A stretch of 64,000 nucleotides of DNA from Alphaproteobacteria bacterium (GTDB lineage: Bacteria > Pseudomonadota > Alphaproteobacteria > Rhizobiales > Hyphomicrobiaceae), in assembly GCA_018819265.1 (NCBI GenBank), contig JAHJQI010000077.1:1-64000 (forward strand), given 5' to 3'. Positions within the stretch are counted from its first letter, which is position 1; each line of letters starts with the position of its first letter. Under the pieces are notes generated by a model. The model had not been told where the DNA came from. It saw only the letters and a program-made list of their open reading frames with translations, and did no database searches. This document shows, piece after piece, positions 20,195 to 28,577 of this stretch. The translations under genes were made by a program, and so were the position numbers.

Positions 20195-20208
20195 TTGCCT
20201 TTCGTTAA
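20195..20208 (+). promoter_or_regulatory. Degenerate NNR/DNR-like box before norC
   Basis: TTGCCTTTCGTTAA keeps TTG-C-N4-GT-AA of the consensus, with two mismatches. It is centred about 73 bp before the norC ATG, a distance close to that of the other two boxes in this window. It is weaker than the nirS/nirI site, so the call is tentative. Confidence 0.35.
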
Positions 20209-20274
20209 GCGCCGAGGCGATGCCGCGAGCGACAATGCGCTCACCATCCGCCTGTTTCGAGGAGGCACAAAACA

Positions 20275-20727
20275 ATGCGCGAAGTCATGACCAAGACGAT
20301 GGCCCGCAACATATTCTACGGCGGCTCATTGTTCTTCATCCTCATATTCCTTGGGCTGACGATCCACAGCTTCTACTACATCGTCACGACTTCGACGGCG
20401 GCAGCACCGCTGACGGACTCGGTCATCAAGGGAAAATTCGTCTGGGAGCGGCACGCCTGCATCAACTGCCATACGCTGCATGGCGAAGGCGCCTATTTCG
20501 CTCCCGAAGTCGGCAACGTGATGACCCGCTGGGGGGTGATTGATAATCCGGAAGACGCCTTTACGACGCTGAAAAGCTGGATCGAGGCGCAGCCGACGGG
20601 AGTCGAAGGCCGCCGTCAGATGCCCCGATTCCATCTGAGCGACGAAGAGATCCGCAATCTCGCGAACTTCCTCATCTGGGCCGACAAGACCGACACCCAG
20701 AATTGGCCGCCGAACGATGCCGGCTGA
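20275..20727 (+). CDS. norC: NorC, nitric oxide reductase cytochrome c subunit (150 aa)
   Basis: Membrane-anchored cytochrome c subunit of the cNOR complex; it passes electrons to NorB. One N-terminal TM helix (about 13-37) is followed by the heme motif CINCH at 62-66 and the NorC-typical HTLHGEGAYFAPEVGNV. The distal Met is in RRQMPRFHLSDEEI. Length matches the family. The ATG at 20275 follows GAGGAGG; an internal ATG at 20289 is possible. First gene of norCBQDEF, 24 bp before norB. Confidence 0.96.
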   Translation: MREVMTKTMARNIFYGGSLFFILIFLGLTIHSFYYIVTTSTAAAPLTDSVIKGKFVWERHACINCHTLHGEGAYFAPEVGNVMTRWGVIDNPEDAFTTLKSWIEAQPTGVEGRRQMPRFHLSDEEIRNLANFLIWADKTDTQNWPPNDAG

Positions 20728-20751
20728 CGATTACGCGCGGAGAAAAGAACC

Positions 20752-22122
20752 ATGAAATACCATTCCCAGAAAATCGCCCTCGCCTACTTCGTTACGGCCA
20801 TGGCGCTGTTTCTCGTCCAGGTGTCGGTCGGGCTGCTGCTCGGCTGGATCTACGTGGCGCCGAACACGCTGAGCGACATCCTGCCGTTCAACATCGCGCG
20901 CATGCTGCACACCAACTCGCTGATCGTGTGGCTTCTGACCGGCTTCTTCGGCGCGGCCTACTTCATCATTCCCGAAGAGGCGGAGCGCGAGATCCATTCC
21001 GAAAAGCTCGCCTACATCCAGCTCGCAATCCTGGTATTGGGTACGGCGGGCGTCGTCGTCACCTACGTGTTCGACCTCTTCAACGGCAATTTCCTTCTCG
21101 GCAAGGAGGGCCGCGAGTTCCTCGAGCAGCCGCTGTGGGTCAAGCTCGGCATCGTCGTTGCCGCCCTCATCTTCCTCTACAATGTCTCGATGACGGTGCT
21201 CGCCGGCCGCAAGACGGCAATCACCAACGTCCTGCTGATCGGCCTGTGGGGCATCGCGCTGCTGTTCTTGTTCGCGCTCTACAATCCCTCGAACCTGTCG
21301 CTCGACAAGATGTTCTGGTGGTACGTCGTGCATCTTTGGGTCGAAGGCGTCTGGGAACTGGTGATGGCCTCGATCCTCGCCTACCTGATGCTGAAGCTGA
21401 CCGGCGTCGACCGCGAGATCGTCGAGAAGTGGCTCTACGTCATCGTCGGCACGGCACTCTTCTCGGGCATCCTTGGCACGGGCCACCACTACTACTGGAT
21501 CGGCACGCCGGCCTATTGGCAGTGGATCGGCTCGATCTTCTCAGCGCTCGAGGTCGTGCCGTTCTTCCTGATGATGGTGTTCTCGTTCGTGATGGTGTGG
21601 AAGGGCCGGCGGGATCATCCCAACAAGGCAGCCCTGCTGTGGTCGCTCGGCACGACGACGCTGGCTTTCTTCGGAGCGGGCGTGTGGGGCTTCATGCACA
21701 CGCTGCACGGCGTCAACTACTACACGCACGGCACGCAGATCACGGCGGCACACGGACACCTAGCGTTCTTCGGGGCCTATGTTTCCTTGAACCTCGCGAT
21801 CTTCACGTATGCCTTCCCGATCCTGTGGAACCGGGACCCCTATAACCAGGTGCTCAACATGGCGAGCTTCTGGCTGATGGCGGGCGGCATGGCGTTCATG
21901 ACCTTCGTCCTCACATTTGCGGGTACGATCCAGACGCACCTGCAGCGCGTCATGGGCCAGTACTACATGGACGTCCAGGATCAGCTGTCGCTGTTCTACT
22001 ATATGCGCTTTGGAGCCGGCCTTGCCGTCGTGCTTGGTGCGATCCTGTTCATCTATGCCGTCCTGGTGCCGCGCCGCGAAGTGATAGAGCCGGGTCCGGC
22101 TGTCCAGACAGCGGCGGAGTGA
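20752..22122 (+). CDS. norB: NorB, nitric oxide reductase catalytic subunit (456 aa)
   Basis: Heme-copper-superfamily enzyme of the inner membrane, with about 12 TM helices, reducing 2 NO to N2O at a heme b3-FeB site. Visible landmarks are RMLHTNSLIVWLLTGFFG (heme b His), YVVHLWVEGVWEL (FeB His and the NorB-specific Glu), GTGHHYYWIG (the paired FeB histidines), and TAAHGHLAFFGAYV with VNYYTHGTQI (heme ligands). Full length. It is followed 4 bp later by norQ. It accepts electrons from NorC and does not pump protons in characterised homologues. Confidence 0.97.
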   Translation: MKYHSQKIALAYFVTAMALFLVQVSVGLLLGWIYVAPNTLSDILPFNIARMLHTNSLIVWLLTGFFGAAYFIIPEEAEREIHSEKLAYIQLAILVLGTAGVVVTYVFDLFNGNFLLGKEGREFLEQPLWVKLGIVVAALIFLYNVSMTVLAGRKTAITNVLLIGLWGIALLFLFALYNPSNLSLDKMFWWYVVHLWVEGVWELVMASILAYLMLKLTGVDREIVEKWLYVIVGTALFSGILGTGHHYYWIGTPAYWQWIGSIFSALEVVPFFLMMVFSFVMVWKGRRDHPNKAALLWSLGTTTLAFFGAGVWGFMHTLHGVNYYTHGTQITAAHGHLAFFGAYVSLNLAIFTYAFPILWNRDPYNQVLNMASFWLMAGGMAFMTFVLTFAGTIQTHLQRVMGQYYMDVQDQLSLFYYMRFGAGLAVVLGAILFIYAVLVPRREVIEPGPAVQTAAE

Positions 22123-22126
22123 GATC

Positions 22127-22933
22127 ATGCAGGCTGCAATGCAAACGACGCGGGGGGCCGAAGCCCCCTTCTACCTCCCGCACTCGGATGAGTGCGATGT
22201 CTTCATGGCCGCGTATGACAACCGTATGCCGCTGCTTCTCAAGGGCCCGACCGGCTGCGGCAAGACCCGCTTCGTCGCGCATATGGCTGCGCGCCTTGGC
22301 CGGCCGCTGTATACCGTCGCATGTCACGACGACCTGTCGGCGGCCGACCTGATCGGGCGCTACCTTCTGAAAGGCGGCGAGACCGAGTGGATCGACGGGC
22401 CATTGACGCGGGCGGTCCGCGAAGGCGCCATCTGCTATCTCGACGAGGTCGTGGAAGCACGCAAGGACGTCACGGTGGTGCTGCATCCGCTGACCGACGA
22501 CCGGCGCATGCTTCCCATCGAACGCACCGGTGAAACGTTGCAGGCCGGGGCCGAGTTCATGCTCGTCGCCTCCTATAATCCCGGCTACCAGAACATCCTG
22601 AAAGCGCTGAAACCATCGACGCGTCAGCGCTTCCTGGCGATCGAGTTCGATTTTCCGCCGCCTGCCCGAGAGATCGAGATTGTCTGCAGCGAGAGCGGGC
22701 TTGCCAAAGACAAGGTCGCCCCGCTGGTGCGGCTCGCCGGCAAGTTGCGCAAGCTCAAGGGACAGGATCTGGAGGAAGGCGTTTCGACACGGCTCCTCGT
22801 CTATTGCGCCACCCTCATCAAGGCCGGCATGCCGATCGAGCGCGCCATCAAGGCCGCCCTCATCGAACCGCTCAGCGATGAAGCAGACGTCAAGCAGGGC
22901 CTCCTCGACCTCGTCGCGGCGGTCTATGGGTGA
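22127..22933 (+). CDS. norQ: NorQ, MoxR-type AAA+ ATPase for NOR activation (268 aa)
   Basis: Cytoplasmic AAA+ chaperone that, with the VWA protein NorD, inserts the non-heme iron FeB into NorB. Walker A is KGPTGCGKTRF, Walker B is ICYLDEVVEA, and the sensor region is MLVASYNPGYQN. The C-terminal lid contains VSTRLLVYCATLIKAG. The length is typical of NorQ/CbbQ. The stop overlaps the norD GTG start (GTGA), so the two partner proteins are translationally coupled. Confidence 0.95.
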   Translation: MQAAMQTTRGAEAPFYLPHSDECDVFMAAYDNRMPLLLKGPTGCGKTRFVAHMAARLGRPLYTVACHDDLSAADLIGRYLLKGGETEWIDGPLTRAVREGAICYLDEVVEARKDVTVVLHPLTDDRRMLPIERTGETLQAGAEFMLVASYNPGYQNILKALKPSTRQRFLAIEFDFPPPAREIEIVCSESGLAKDKVAPLVRLAGKLRKLKGQDLEEGVSTRLLVYCATLIKAGMPIERAIKAALIEPLSDEADVKQGLLDLVAAVYG

Positions 22934-24903
22934 AACCTCAGATGGGCACGCCGCGCGACAAGCTTGAGTTCGAATTCTGGGAGCCGGAAGAGACCGTCGG
23001 AAAGATCTGGCACGCGCTCGCCAGCGGCTTCGACGCGCAGCCCGCATTCGATGACGCGTCGGTCTCGCTCGAGGAGATGCACGGCCGCCTCGTCATCCTG
23101 TTCCGTGGCCTCGGCGGCGAACGCGATGTTGAAATCAAACCTGCGCCGCTGCAGGAATCGCCACACCGGCTGTCGCGGCGGCGTTCGCTGGGGCAAAGCG
23201 CGGAAAGACTGGCGCGAGCCAGTTTCGATGGCGAATCGCTGCGCCTGCCCGCAATCCTTGCAGTGTTCCCGCACGCGCAGGCCAACAGGGGTCTCTATCT
23301 GTGGCTGACGGCGGCCAGCGTGTTTTCGGAACCGCCGCCGAACGATGAAGATCCCTTGCGCGCCGACGTTCGCGCATTGCAGGCGGCGCATGCAATGACG
23401 GAAGCCGTGCTTTGCGACTGCCCGGGTCTGAGACGCCTCTACGCCAATCTCCGCGTCGCCGCGCGTTCATTGCGCCGGCCGCGTTCGCTGCCCGCCGCCG
23501 AAGCCGCGATGGAAGCTGCGATCCTGCATCTCCTCGGCGATGCACCGCCAGCCGACCCCCTGGCGCAATCGATTGCAAGGGCCGTTCGCGTCGGCGCCGA
23601 AGACCTCTCCACGCTTGCTGCGCCGCGCGGCTACCGGACTTTCATGCCTGTTCCACTCTGGCCGGACCTGCGCGCGCCGGCCCGCCGCCAGAAGGTCACT
23701 CGCGACGACGAAACGCCAGAACAGGGCCAGTCACCGCAGGATCAAGACGAGCGCATGTTCAACGCCAAGCGGAAAAGCGCCGACCAGGCCGCGCGCAAGG
23801 ACAGCCTCGTCCTGCACAAGTTCGAAGCGATCTTCTCGTGGGCGGAATTCCTGAACATCAACCGGCGCATCGAGGACGACGACGAGGACACCGCGAAAAA
23901 GGCTGCCGACGACCAGGACGAAATCTCACTCACCCAGGTGCCCCAGCGTGCGCGGGCCCGGCTTCGCCTGCACCTCGACCTTTCACCGGAGGAAGCCGAT
24001 TTCGAACGACTGGCGGGAGAGCACGTTTATCCGGAGTGGGACCACCGCAAGAAGGACTACCTCCCCGACTATTGCCGGGTTCTTGCAGGGCCCGTGCAGC
24101 CCGCCGAAAATCCTCCGGAATTTCTCGATTGTCCCAAGACGCAGCGGCGCATCCGGCAGGTACGGCGCCAGTTCGAAGCGCTGCGGCCCAAGCGGGTGCA
24201 TCTCAACCGGCAGATCGACGGCGAGGAGATCGACATCGAGGCGGCGGTCGAAGCGCGGGTGGAACTCGCAGCGCGTGGCGCACACTCCGACCGCGTTTAC
24301 CGCGCCAGCCGCAGCCAGGAGCGCGATCTTGCCGTCTCGATTCTGCTCGATGCCTCGCGATCGACCGAAAGCATCGTTGCCGGGCGTCAGGTCATCGACA
24401 TCGCCAGGGAAGCCTTGATCGCACTCGCCTGGGGGCTCGATGCCTGCGGCGATGCAACGTCGATCGATGCGTTCTCGTCACTGCGCCGCGACCGCGTCTT
24501 CGTACACTCCTGCAAGAGCTTCGAAGAATCCATGTCGTCTCTCGCCCAAGCTCGAATCGCGAGTCTGAGGCCAGGGCACTACACCCGCCTCGGCGCGGCG
24601 ATCCGGCATGTCTCGCAAGGCCTTGCCGATCGGCCCAACCAGCGCCGGCTGCTGCTCGTCCTGACGGACGGCAAACCCAACGATCTCGACCACTATGAAG
24701 GCCGGCACGGCATCGAGGACACGCACATGGCGGTGCGTGAAGCCCGGCGCCGCGGGCAATCGGTGTTCGGCATCACCATCGACGCCAAATCGCAAGCGAG
24801 CTTCAGCCGGATCTTCGGCAGCGGCGGTTTCGTCGTCATCCCGGATCCGGAAAGACTGACCGCCGCCCTGCCGCAGATCTATTCCCACCTCGTCGGCCAA
24901 TGA
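22930..24903 (+). CDS. norD: NorD, VWA-domain NOR activation protein (657 aa)
   Basis: Partner of NorQ in metallating NorB. Most of the chain is a family-specific helical region with an acidic patch (RRIEDDDEDTAKKAADDQDE). The C-terminal von Willebrand A domain begins at VSILLDASRS, whose DxSxS motif is an intact MIDAS, and continues with LVLTDGKPNDLDHY. It starts at the GTG at 22930 in overlap with norQ; the ATG at 22942 is an alternative. The ATGA overlap with norE follows. It is likely cytoplasmic or peripheral to the membrane. Confidence 0.94.
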   Translation: MKPQMGTPRDKLEFEFWEPEETVGKIWHALASGFDAQPAFDDASVSLEEMHGRLVILFRGLGGERDVEIKPAPLQESPHRLSRRRSLGQSAERLARASFDGESLRLPAILAVFPHAQANRGLYLWLTAASVFSEPPPNDEDPLRADVRALQAAHAMTEAVLCDCPGLRRLYANLRVAARSLRRPRSLPAAEAAMEAAILHLLGDAPPADPLAQSIARAVRVGAEDLSTLAAPRGYRTFMPVPLWPDLRAPARRQKVTRDDETPEQGQSPQDQDERMFNAKRKSADQAARKDSLVLHKFEAIFSWAEFLNINRRIEDDDEDTAKKAADDQDEISLTQVPQRARARLRLHLDLSPEEADFERLAGEHVYPEWDHRKKDYLPDYCRVLAGPVQPAENPPEFLDCPKTQRRIRQVRRQFEALRPKRVHLNRQIDGEEIDIEAAVEARVELAARGAHSDRVYRASRSQERDLAVSILLDASRSTESIVAGRQVIDIAREALIALAWGLDACGDATSIDAFSSLRRDRVFVHSCKSFEESMSSLAQARIASLRPGHYTRLGAAIRHVSQGLADRPNQRRLLLVLTDGKPNDLDHYEGRHGIEDTHMAVREARRRGQSVFGITIDAKSQASFSRIFGSGGFVVIPDPERLTAALPQIYSHLVGQ

Positions 24904-25523
24904 CGAGAGATAAAGCGGATACCCAGCTGATGGACGGCGGCGGCGGCAAGGATCGGGACGCGGACGATCTGGGCGACGAGGATTGGGGCGTTCTCGGCGA
25001 ACTGCCCGGCGACCTGATGATGTGGGTGTTGATCGTCAGCGAGTTCCTTGTCTTCGGTGCGGCGCTGATCGCGTTTCTAGGTGTTCGTATCACCGATCCC
25101 GCCGGCTTTGCCGCCGATCAGGCGCTGCTCGATCGGACGGCCGGGGCAGCTAATACCATCGTCCTGGTCACGAGCGGACTGTGCGCGGCGCTCGCCGTGC
25201 GTGCGCGAGACACCGAGGCGCGGCGCCAAGCCCGCTACTGGCTCTATGCCGCGTGCCTATTGGGACTTGTGTTCCTGACCGTGAAGGGGTTCGAATACTG
25301 GAGCAAGGCTTGCCTCGGTATCGGCATCGACACCAGCCAGTTCTTCACCTTCTACTACCTGATCACGGGCTTTCACGCCGCCCACGTCGTCGCCGGGATC
25401 GTCCTGCTCACGCTCGTGAGCTTCCGGGACAGCCGGCGCAACATGGAGACCGTGGCTGCCTTCTGGCACATGGTCGATCTCGTATGGGTGCTGTTGTTCC
25501 CCATCATCTACGTGCTGGGATGA
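24900..25523 (+). CDS. norE: NorE, cytochrome c oxidase subunit III-like protein (207 aa)
   Basis: Membrane protein of the COX3 superfamily with five TM segments after a hydrophilic, Asp-rich N-terminus. GDLMMWVLIVSEFLVFGAAL, LITGFHAAHVVAGIVLL and FWHMVDLVWVLLFPIIYV are the typical COX3 helices 3, 5 and 7. In Paracoccus NorE is not essential but supports full NOR activity. It starts within the norD stop (ATGA) and ends 4 bp before norF. Confidence 0.92.
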   Translation: MTRDKADTQLMDGGGGKDRDADDLGDEDWGVLGELPGDLMMWVLIVSEFLVFGAALIAFLGVRITDPAGFAADQALLDRTAGAANTIVLVTSGLCAALAVRARDTEARRQARYWLYAACLLGLVFLTVKGFEYWSKACLGIGIDTSQFFTFYYLITGFHAAHVVAGIVLLTLVSFRDSRRNMETVAAFWHMVDLVWVLLFPIIYVLG

Positions 25524-25527
25524 ACCG

Positions 25528-25812
25528 ATGCTGACAACGATTGGGCGATCACGCGATCTGGTCACGGCATGGGCCGCCCTCGCCGGCCTCAGCGCCGGCA
25601 CAACTCTGCTGGCCGCGTTCAAGGACAAGGGGTTCGACCCAAACTGGCTGGCATTCGGAATCCTTGTTCTTGCCGGCCTCAAGGCACGACTGATTCTTGG
25701 CCGCTATCTGGGGCTGCGCGCAAGCCGTTTCTGGATGAGGGGATTCGACCTTGCGACCGGCATCTTTCTCATCACGTGCTTCGCGCTGTTTGTTGGCGCG
25801 GGGAAAGGATAG
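25528..25812 (+). CDS. norF: NorF-like small membrane protein (94 aa)
   Basis: Two to three predicted TM helices (AWAALAGLSAGTTLLAAF, LAFGILVLAGLKARLILG, and DLATGIFLITCFALFVGAG) with the pattern of the NorF/COX4-like accessory subunits. The conserved LKARLILGRYLGLR segment matches that group. Its position directly behind norE supports the call. It probably stabilises or assembles the NOR complex, and no catalytic residues are expected. Confidence 0.82.
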   Translation: MLTTIGRSRDLVTAWAALAGLSAGTTLLAAFKDKGFDPNWLAFGILVLAGLKARLILGRYLGLRASRFWMRGFDLATGIFLITCFALFVGAGKG

Positions 25813-25815
25813 CCT

Positions 25816-26061
25816 ATGGCGAAGATGGCCAACGTACCGGACAAGACCAAAATGCCGCTGTGGATCCCCGCGTTCTGCTACGCGCTGATGGGACCGGCCT
25901 GCGCCATCAATGCCGTCTTCATCGCGCTCGCCATTCCGGCGATGGCGGGCCACGGAATCGGCGGCCTAATCGCTGCAGGTGCAATCGGCGCGGTGGCCGG
26001 CCTCCTGCCCGCGCTGTGGCTCGCACGGAAAATCCACGAAGGCCTCAAAGACGACCATTGA
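25816..26061 (+). CDS. Small membrane protein at the end of the nor operon (81 aa, unknown)
   Basis: Starts 3 bp after norF and so belongs to the operon. Two hydrophobic helices (AFCYALMGPACAINAVFIALAIPAM and GLIAAGAIGAVAGLLPALWLA) are joined by a short glycine-rich turn, with a charged C-terminus (RKIHEGLKDDH). I do not recognise the family. It is too short for an enzyme; a NOR accessory or membrane-stress role is inference from position. It ends 11 bp from the convergent DUF4202 gene, with no clear terminator between them. Confidence 0.72.
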   Translation: MAKMANVPDKTKMPLWIPAFCYALMGPACAINAVFIALAIPAMAGHGIGGLIAAGAIGAVAGLLPALWLARKIHEGLKDDH

Positions 26062-26072
26062 TAGCAGGACGG

Positions 26073-26657
26073 CTATTCAGCGGCCTCGATCGCCGGTACG
26101 AGTTCAACGGGGAGCGGCAACAGCAATGCCGCACGCCGGCCCTTGGGAGACATCTTGCGGGCGGTCTTCTCGACGATGCGGAAAAGCTCGTCCGGCGTTC
26201 GCTTGTCGGCAAACGATGAGACGTACGAGCGCATGAAGACGAGGCAGGCGACATCCTCGAGAGTTTGCGCATCCGCGTCGCGCTTGATCGCTTCCTTGCG
26301 AATGAGCGAGGCGACCCGCTGCATCGAGGCCGCATCGTAGCCTTCGGCCGCCATCAATTCGCAAACGCGCTGCGCATGATAGAGGGCAGCATCCCGGCGC
26401 CATGCGAGATAACCGGCGCGGCCCTCGGGGTAGTCCGTGCGGGGGCGCTTCCAGCGCTCGATGTGCTGGCCGCGAACGGCGATCCGAAGGAGTTCGCCAG
26501 CTTCCGGAGCGAATTCGGCAAGCACTTGCGACATGCGCTGCCCGTACAAAAGCGCTGCGGGCTCGCAATTCGATCCGGCCTGTTCAAGGGTCGGGTCGGC
26601 CGCGTTGGCGCCGTCGATGGCCGAAAGCACTGCTGCCAATCTGCCCTCCTCAGTCAC
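26073..26657 (-). CDS. DUF4202-family protein (194 aa)
   Basis: Cytoplasmic protein of unknown function. The family pattern is clear: GQHIERWKRPRTDYPEGRAGYLAWRRDAALYHA, then RKEAIKRDADAQTLEDVACLVFMRSYVSSF, and KMSPKGRRAAL near the C-terminus. The conserved His, Glu and Asp residues suggest a helical HD-like metal site, but this is inference. The GTG at 26657 overlaps the stop of the Crp/Fnr gene (GTGA) and has GAGGA upstream. A second GTG five codons earlier is possible. It is co-transcribed with the regulator and faces the nor operon. Confidence 0.82.
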   Translation of the reverse strand: MTEEGRLAAVLSAIDGANAADPTLEQAGSNCEPAALLYGQRMSQVLAEFAPEAGELLRIAVRGQHIERWKRPRTDYPEGRAGYLAWRRDAALYHAQRVCELMAAEGYDAASMQRVASLIRKEAIKRDADAQTLEDVACLVFMRSYVSSFADKRTPDELFRIVEKTARKMSPKGRRAALLLPLPVELVPAIEAAE

Positions 26658-27361
26658 TCCGACTTCCTCCACGGCGCGCTGCGGTCCTCGAGCATGTACT
26701 CGCGCAATTTATCGACGTCGGCGATGGATGCCTGGTTGTGCGCGATTCTCACGCCCAGCGGTTCAAGCCGGTTGAAGGCGCGCGACAAACTCTGCGGCTG
26801 CATGCCGAGGCGGCCGGCGATCAACGTCTTGTCGTAGGGAAGGGTGATGGTACAGGACCCCGTCTCGGAGTTGCATAGCTCAAGCAGGAATTCGGCGACG
26901 CGCTGCGCACCGGTATGGGCCTTCAGTTGTTCGAGCTGCGACACCAGTCCCTGCAGGTGGCGGAATGCGGAGGAGAGAATTGCGGTCGCGATTTCCGGGC
27001 GGTCCTTCATCATCGAAGACAGAATGCCCGCGCGCACGAGCAAAAGCCGCCCCTCGGTTACCGCCTCGGCGGAAACCGGATAGGTGCCGCCGGCGAACGC
27101 GACGGCCTCCCCGAAGCTTCGCCCCTTCGTGAAAACACCGACGACGGCTTCCGAACCGGTCGGCGTAATACGGAAAAGCTTCATCCAGCCGTCGAGCACC
27201 ACGAAGATGAAATCGGCGGGATCGCCTTGCAGAAAAATTGTCTCGCCGCGGTGGTAGGTCCTAGTCGTGGCGCGCTGAAGGATGGTCTCGGCAAGCTCAT
27301 TTGGAAGGCTCGCCAGAAGTATGGCCCCCCGCGCGGTTGCAGAATCGCCAGCTTCCAGCAC
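26654..27361 (-). CDS. Crp/Fnr-family transcription regulator, NNR/DNR-like (235 aa)
   Basis: An N-terminal cyclic-nucleotide-binding-like beta barrel (GETIFLQGDPADFIFVVLDGWMKLFR and SFGEAVAFAGGTYPVSAEAV), a long dimer helix, and a C-terminal winged helix with recognition helix MQPQSLSRAFNRL. It lacks the N-terminal Cys cluster of Fnr/FixK-type oxygen sensors; its only cysteines are two near residue 170. This fits the NO-responsive Dnr/Nnr class, which uses heme. The location beside nor and nir genes carrying TTGAC-type boxes makes it the likely activator of the island. The start is a GTG at 27361 after GGGAGA. A general Crp role cannot be excluded. Confidence 0.85.
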   Translation of the reverse strand: MLEAGDSATARGAILLASLPNELAETILQRATTRTYHRGETIFLQGDPADFIFVVLDGWMKLFRITPTGSEAVVGVFTKGRSFGEAVAFAGGTYPVSAEAVTEGRLLLVRAGILSSMMKDRPEIATAILSSAFRHLQGLVSQLEQLKAHTGAQRVAEFLLELCNSETGSCTITLPYDKTLIAGRLGMQPQSLSRAFNRLEPLGVRIAHNQASIADVDKLREYMLEDRSAPWRKSE

Positions 27362-27647
27362 GATACGTCTCCCGGTCGCCAGAAATGCTCAGAGCAAAGC
27401 TTTATTCTCCGCCCGCAGGCGGCAACGCCTCACTAGTCGATCCGGCGCCATGGATAACTATCACATCGCCCGTTCGGTCGGAAGTCACTTTGCCCGGCCT
27501 GCCGCGATCGGGGCCGAGGCAACTCGATGGCCATCGACTGATTGCCGAAACCGTCCGGCAGAGGCACACGACATGACCCGTTGCCGCAATGAGATCTGAA
27601 TGACAGTGTGAGGTTTCGCCAGAGAAATCAGCGCAAAGGACATCTGC

Positions 27648-27860
27648 ATGCTGGTCATCGTCAGGAATGGAAAGCGAACCGTCTATACGGGCTGGCGTGC
27701 CTGGCTGATCCTGGGAGCCCTGCTCATCGTTGCCTGGCTGGCGTTCGCATTGATCGCGTTCGTTTTTGTCGGCATCGCGATCACGGCAGGCATCATGTTC
27801 CTGCTGCTCGTGCCGGCGCTGTTCGTCGTGGCCGGACTCGGCGCAATGATGAAGAGGTGA
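27648..27860 (+). CDS. Small membrane protein (70 aa, unknown)
   Basis: A basic N-terminus (MLVIVRNGKRTVY) is followed by a long hydrophobic stretch that can form two TM helices: LILGALLIVAWLAFALIAFVFVGIAI and GIMFLLLVPALFVVAGL. The chain ends in MMKR. AAAGGA stands upstream of the ATG. It stands alone in a sparse region (286 bp behind the Crp/Fnr gene start and 199 bp before the next gene). I do not recognise the family, and no function is offered. Confidence 0.6.
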   Translation: MLVIVRNGKRTVYTGWRAWLILGALLIVAWLAFALIAFVFVGIAITAGIMFLLLVPALFVVAGLGAMMKR

Positions 27861-28059
27861 GGCAAGATCCAATACCGAACCGATGACCTCACTAACGCAG
27901 ATGCAGCCTGCCGGCAGCATGCTATACGTCAAGGATGCAGCAGCGACTGCCCATCGGATAGCGGTTGCTGCTTTATCGAAGGGCTTGACGCAGACTTTCG
28001 TTGATCGTCAGTGTAGTTAACATCTCGCCTGCGCGCAGTTCACATCTCAGGACCGGAAA

Positions 28060-28560
28060 ATGTCAAAACGTTCCAAGTTCATTCCTCCACTCCGATCGAT
28101 CGCCGCGTGTGCGGCTCTCGCATTTGCGACGATTTCGCAGTTTGCCGGTACGGCAAGCGCGGCTGGACCATTCGAGACGTTGCTTGGGTCCTGGGGAGGG
28201 TCGGGCACATACCGGCTCGCCAGCGGGAAATCCGAAAAACTGCGCTGCGACGCCTATTACACGGGCGGGGGGACGCAGCTCGGCATGGTCGTGCGATGCT
28301 CGGGCGGAGAGAACAAGATCGAGATCCGCAGTAAACTCAGCGCCAGCGGGAACAACCTGAGCGGCCATTGGGAAGAGCGCACCTTCAACGCGGAAGGCAG
28401 CGCGACGGGCCGGGTCAGCGACGGCCACATTTCACTAGGTATCAGTGGTGCGGTGTCCGGCAGCATGAGCGTCGAATTCAGCCGCTCGCGCCAAACCGTG
28501 GCGATCTCCACTCAAGGCACCGAGCTGGCGGGCGTCGATGTCAGTCTTTCCCGGAAGTAG
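28060..28560 (+). CDS. Secreted protein of unknown function (166 aa)
   Basis: A signal peptide runs to about residue 34 (cleavage near ASA). The mature part begins GPFETLLGSWGGSGTYRL and is rich in beta-strand and glycine, with two cysteines (CDAYY and VRCSGG) that could form a disulfide. The shape suggests a small lipocalin-like or beta-sandwich periplasmic protein. Proteins of this look are common in Rhizobiales, but I cannot name a role. It is not closely linked to the downstream Mla genes: 154 bp intervene. Confidence 0.75.
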   Translation: MSKRSKFIPPLRSIAACAALAFATISQFAGTASAAGPFETLLGSWGGSGTYRLASGKSEKLRCDAYYTGGGTQLGMVVRCSGGENKIEIRSKLSASGNNLSGHWEERTFNAEGSATGRVSDGHISLGISGAVSGSMSVEFSRSRQTVAISTQGTELAGVDVSLSRK

Positions 28561-28577
28561 TTCGTTGCAGGACCACC

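Noticed and set aside
23412..24698. Plus-strand open frame of 428 codons inside norD
   Set aside because: Out-of-frame overlap with NorD, whose MIDAS motif and coupling to norQ and norE fix the true frame. The alternative is Arg/Pro-rich.
26654..27361. Fnr/FixK-type oxygen-sensing regulator
   Set aside because: The N-terminal cysteine cluster for a 4Fe-4S center is absent. The only cysteines are near residue 170.
27402..27932. Minus-strand open frame of 176 codons in the gap before the small membrane protein
   Set aside because: His/Asp/Arg-rich composition without motifs. It is antisense to a better hydrophobic small gene.
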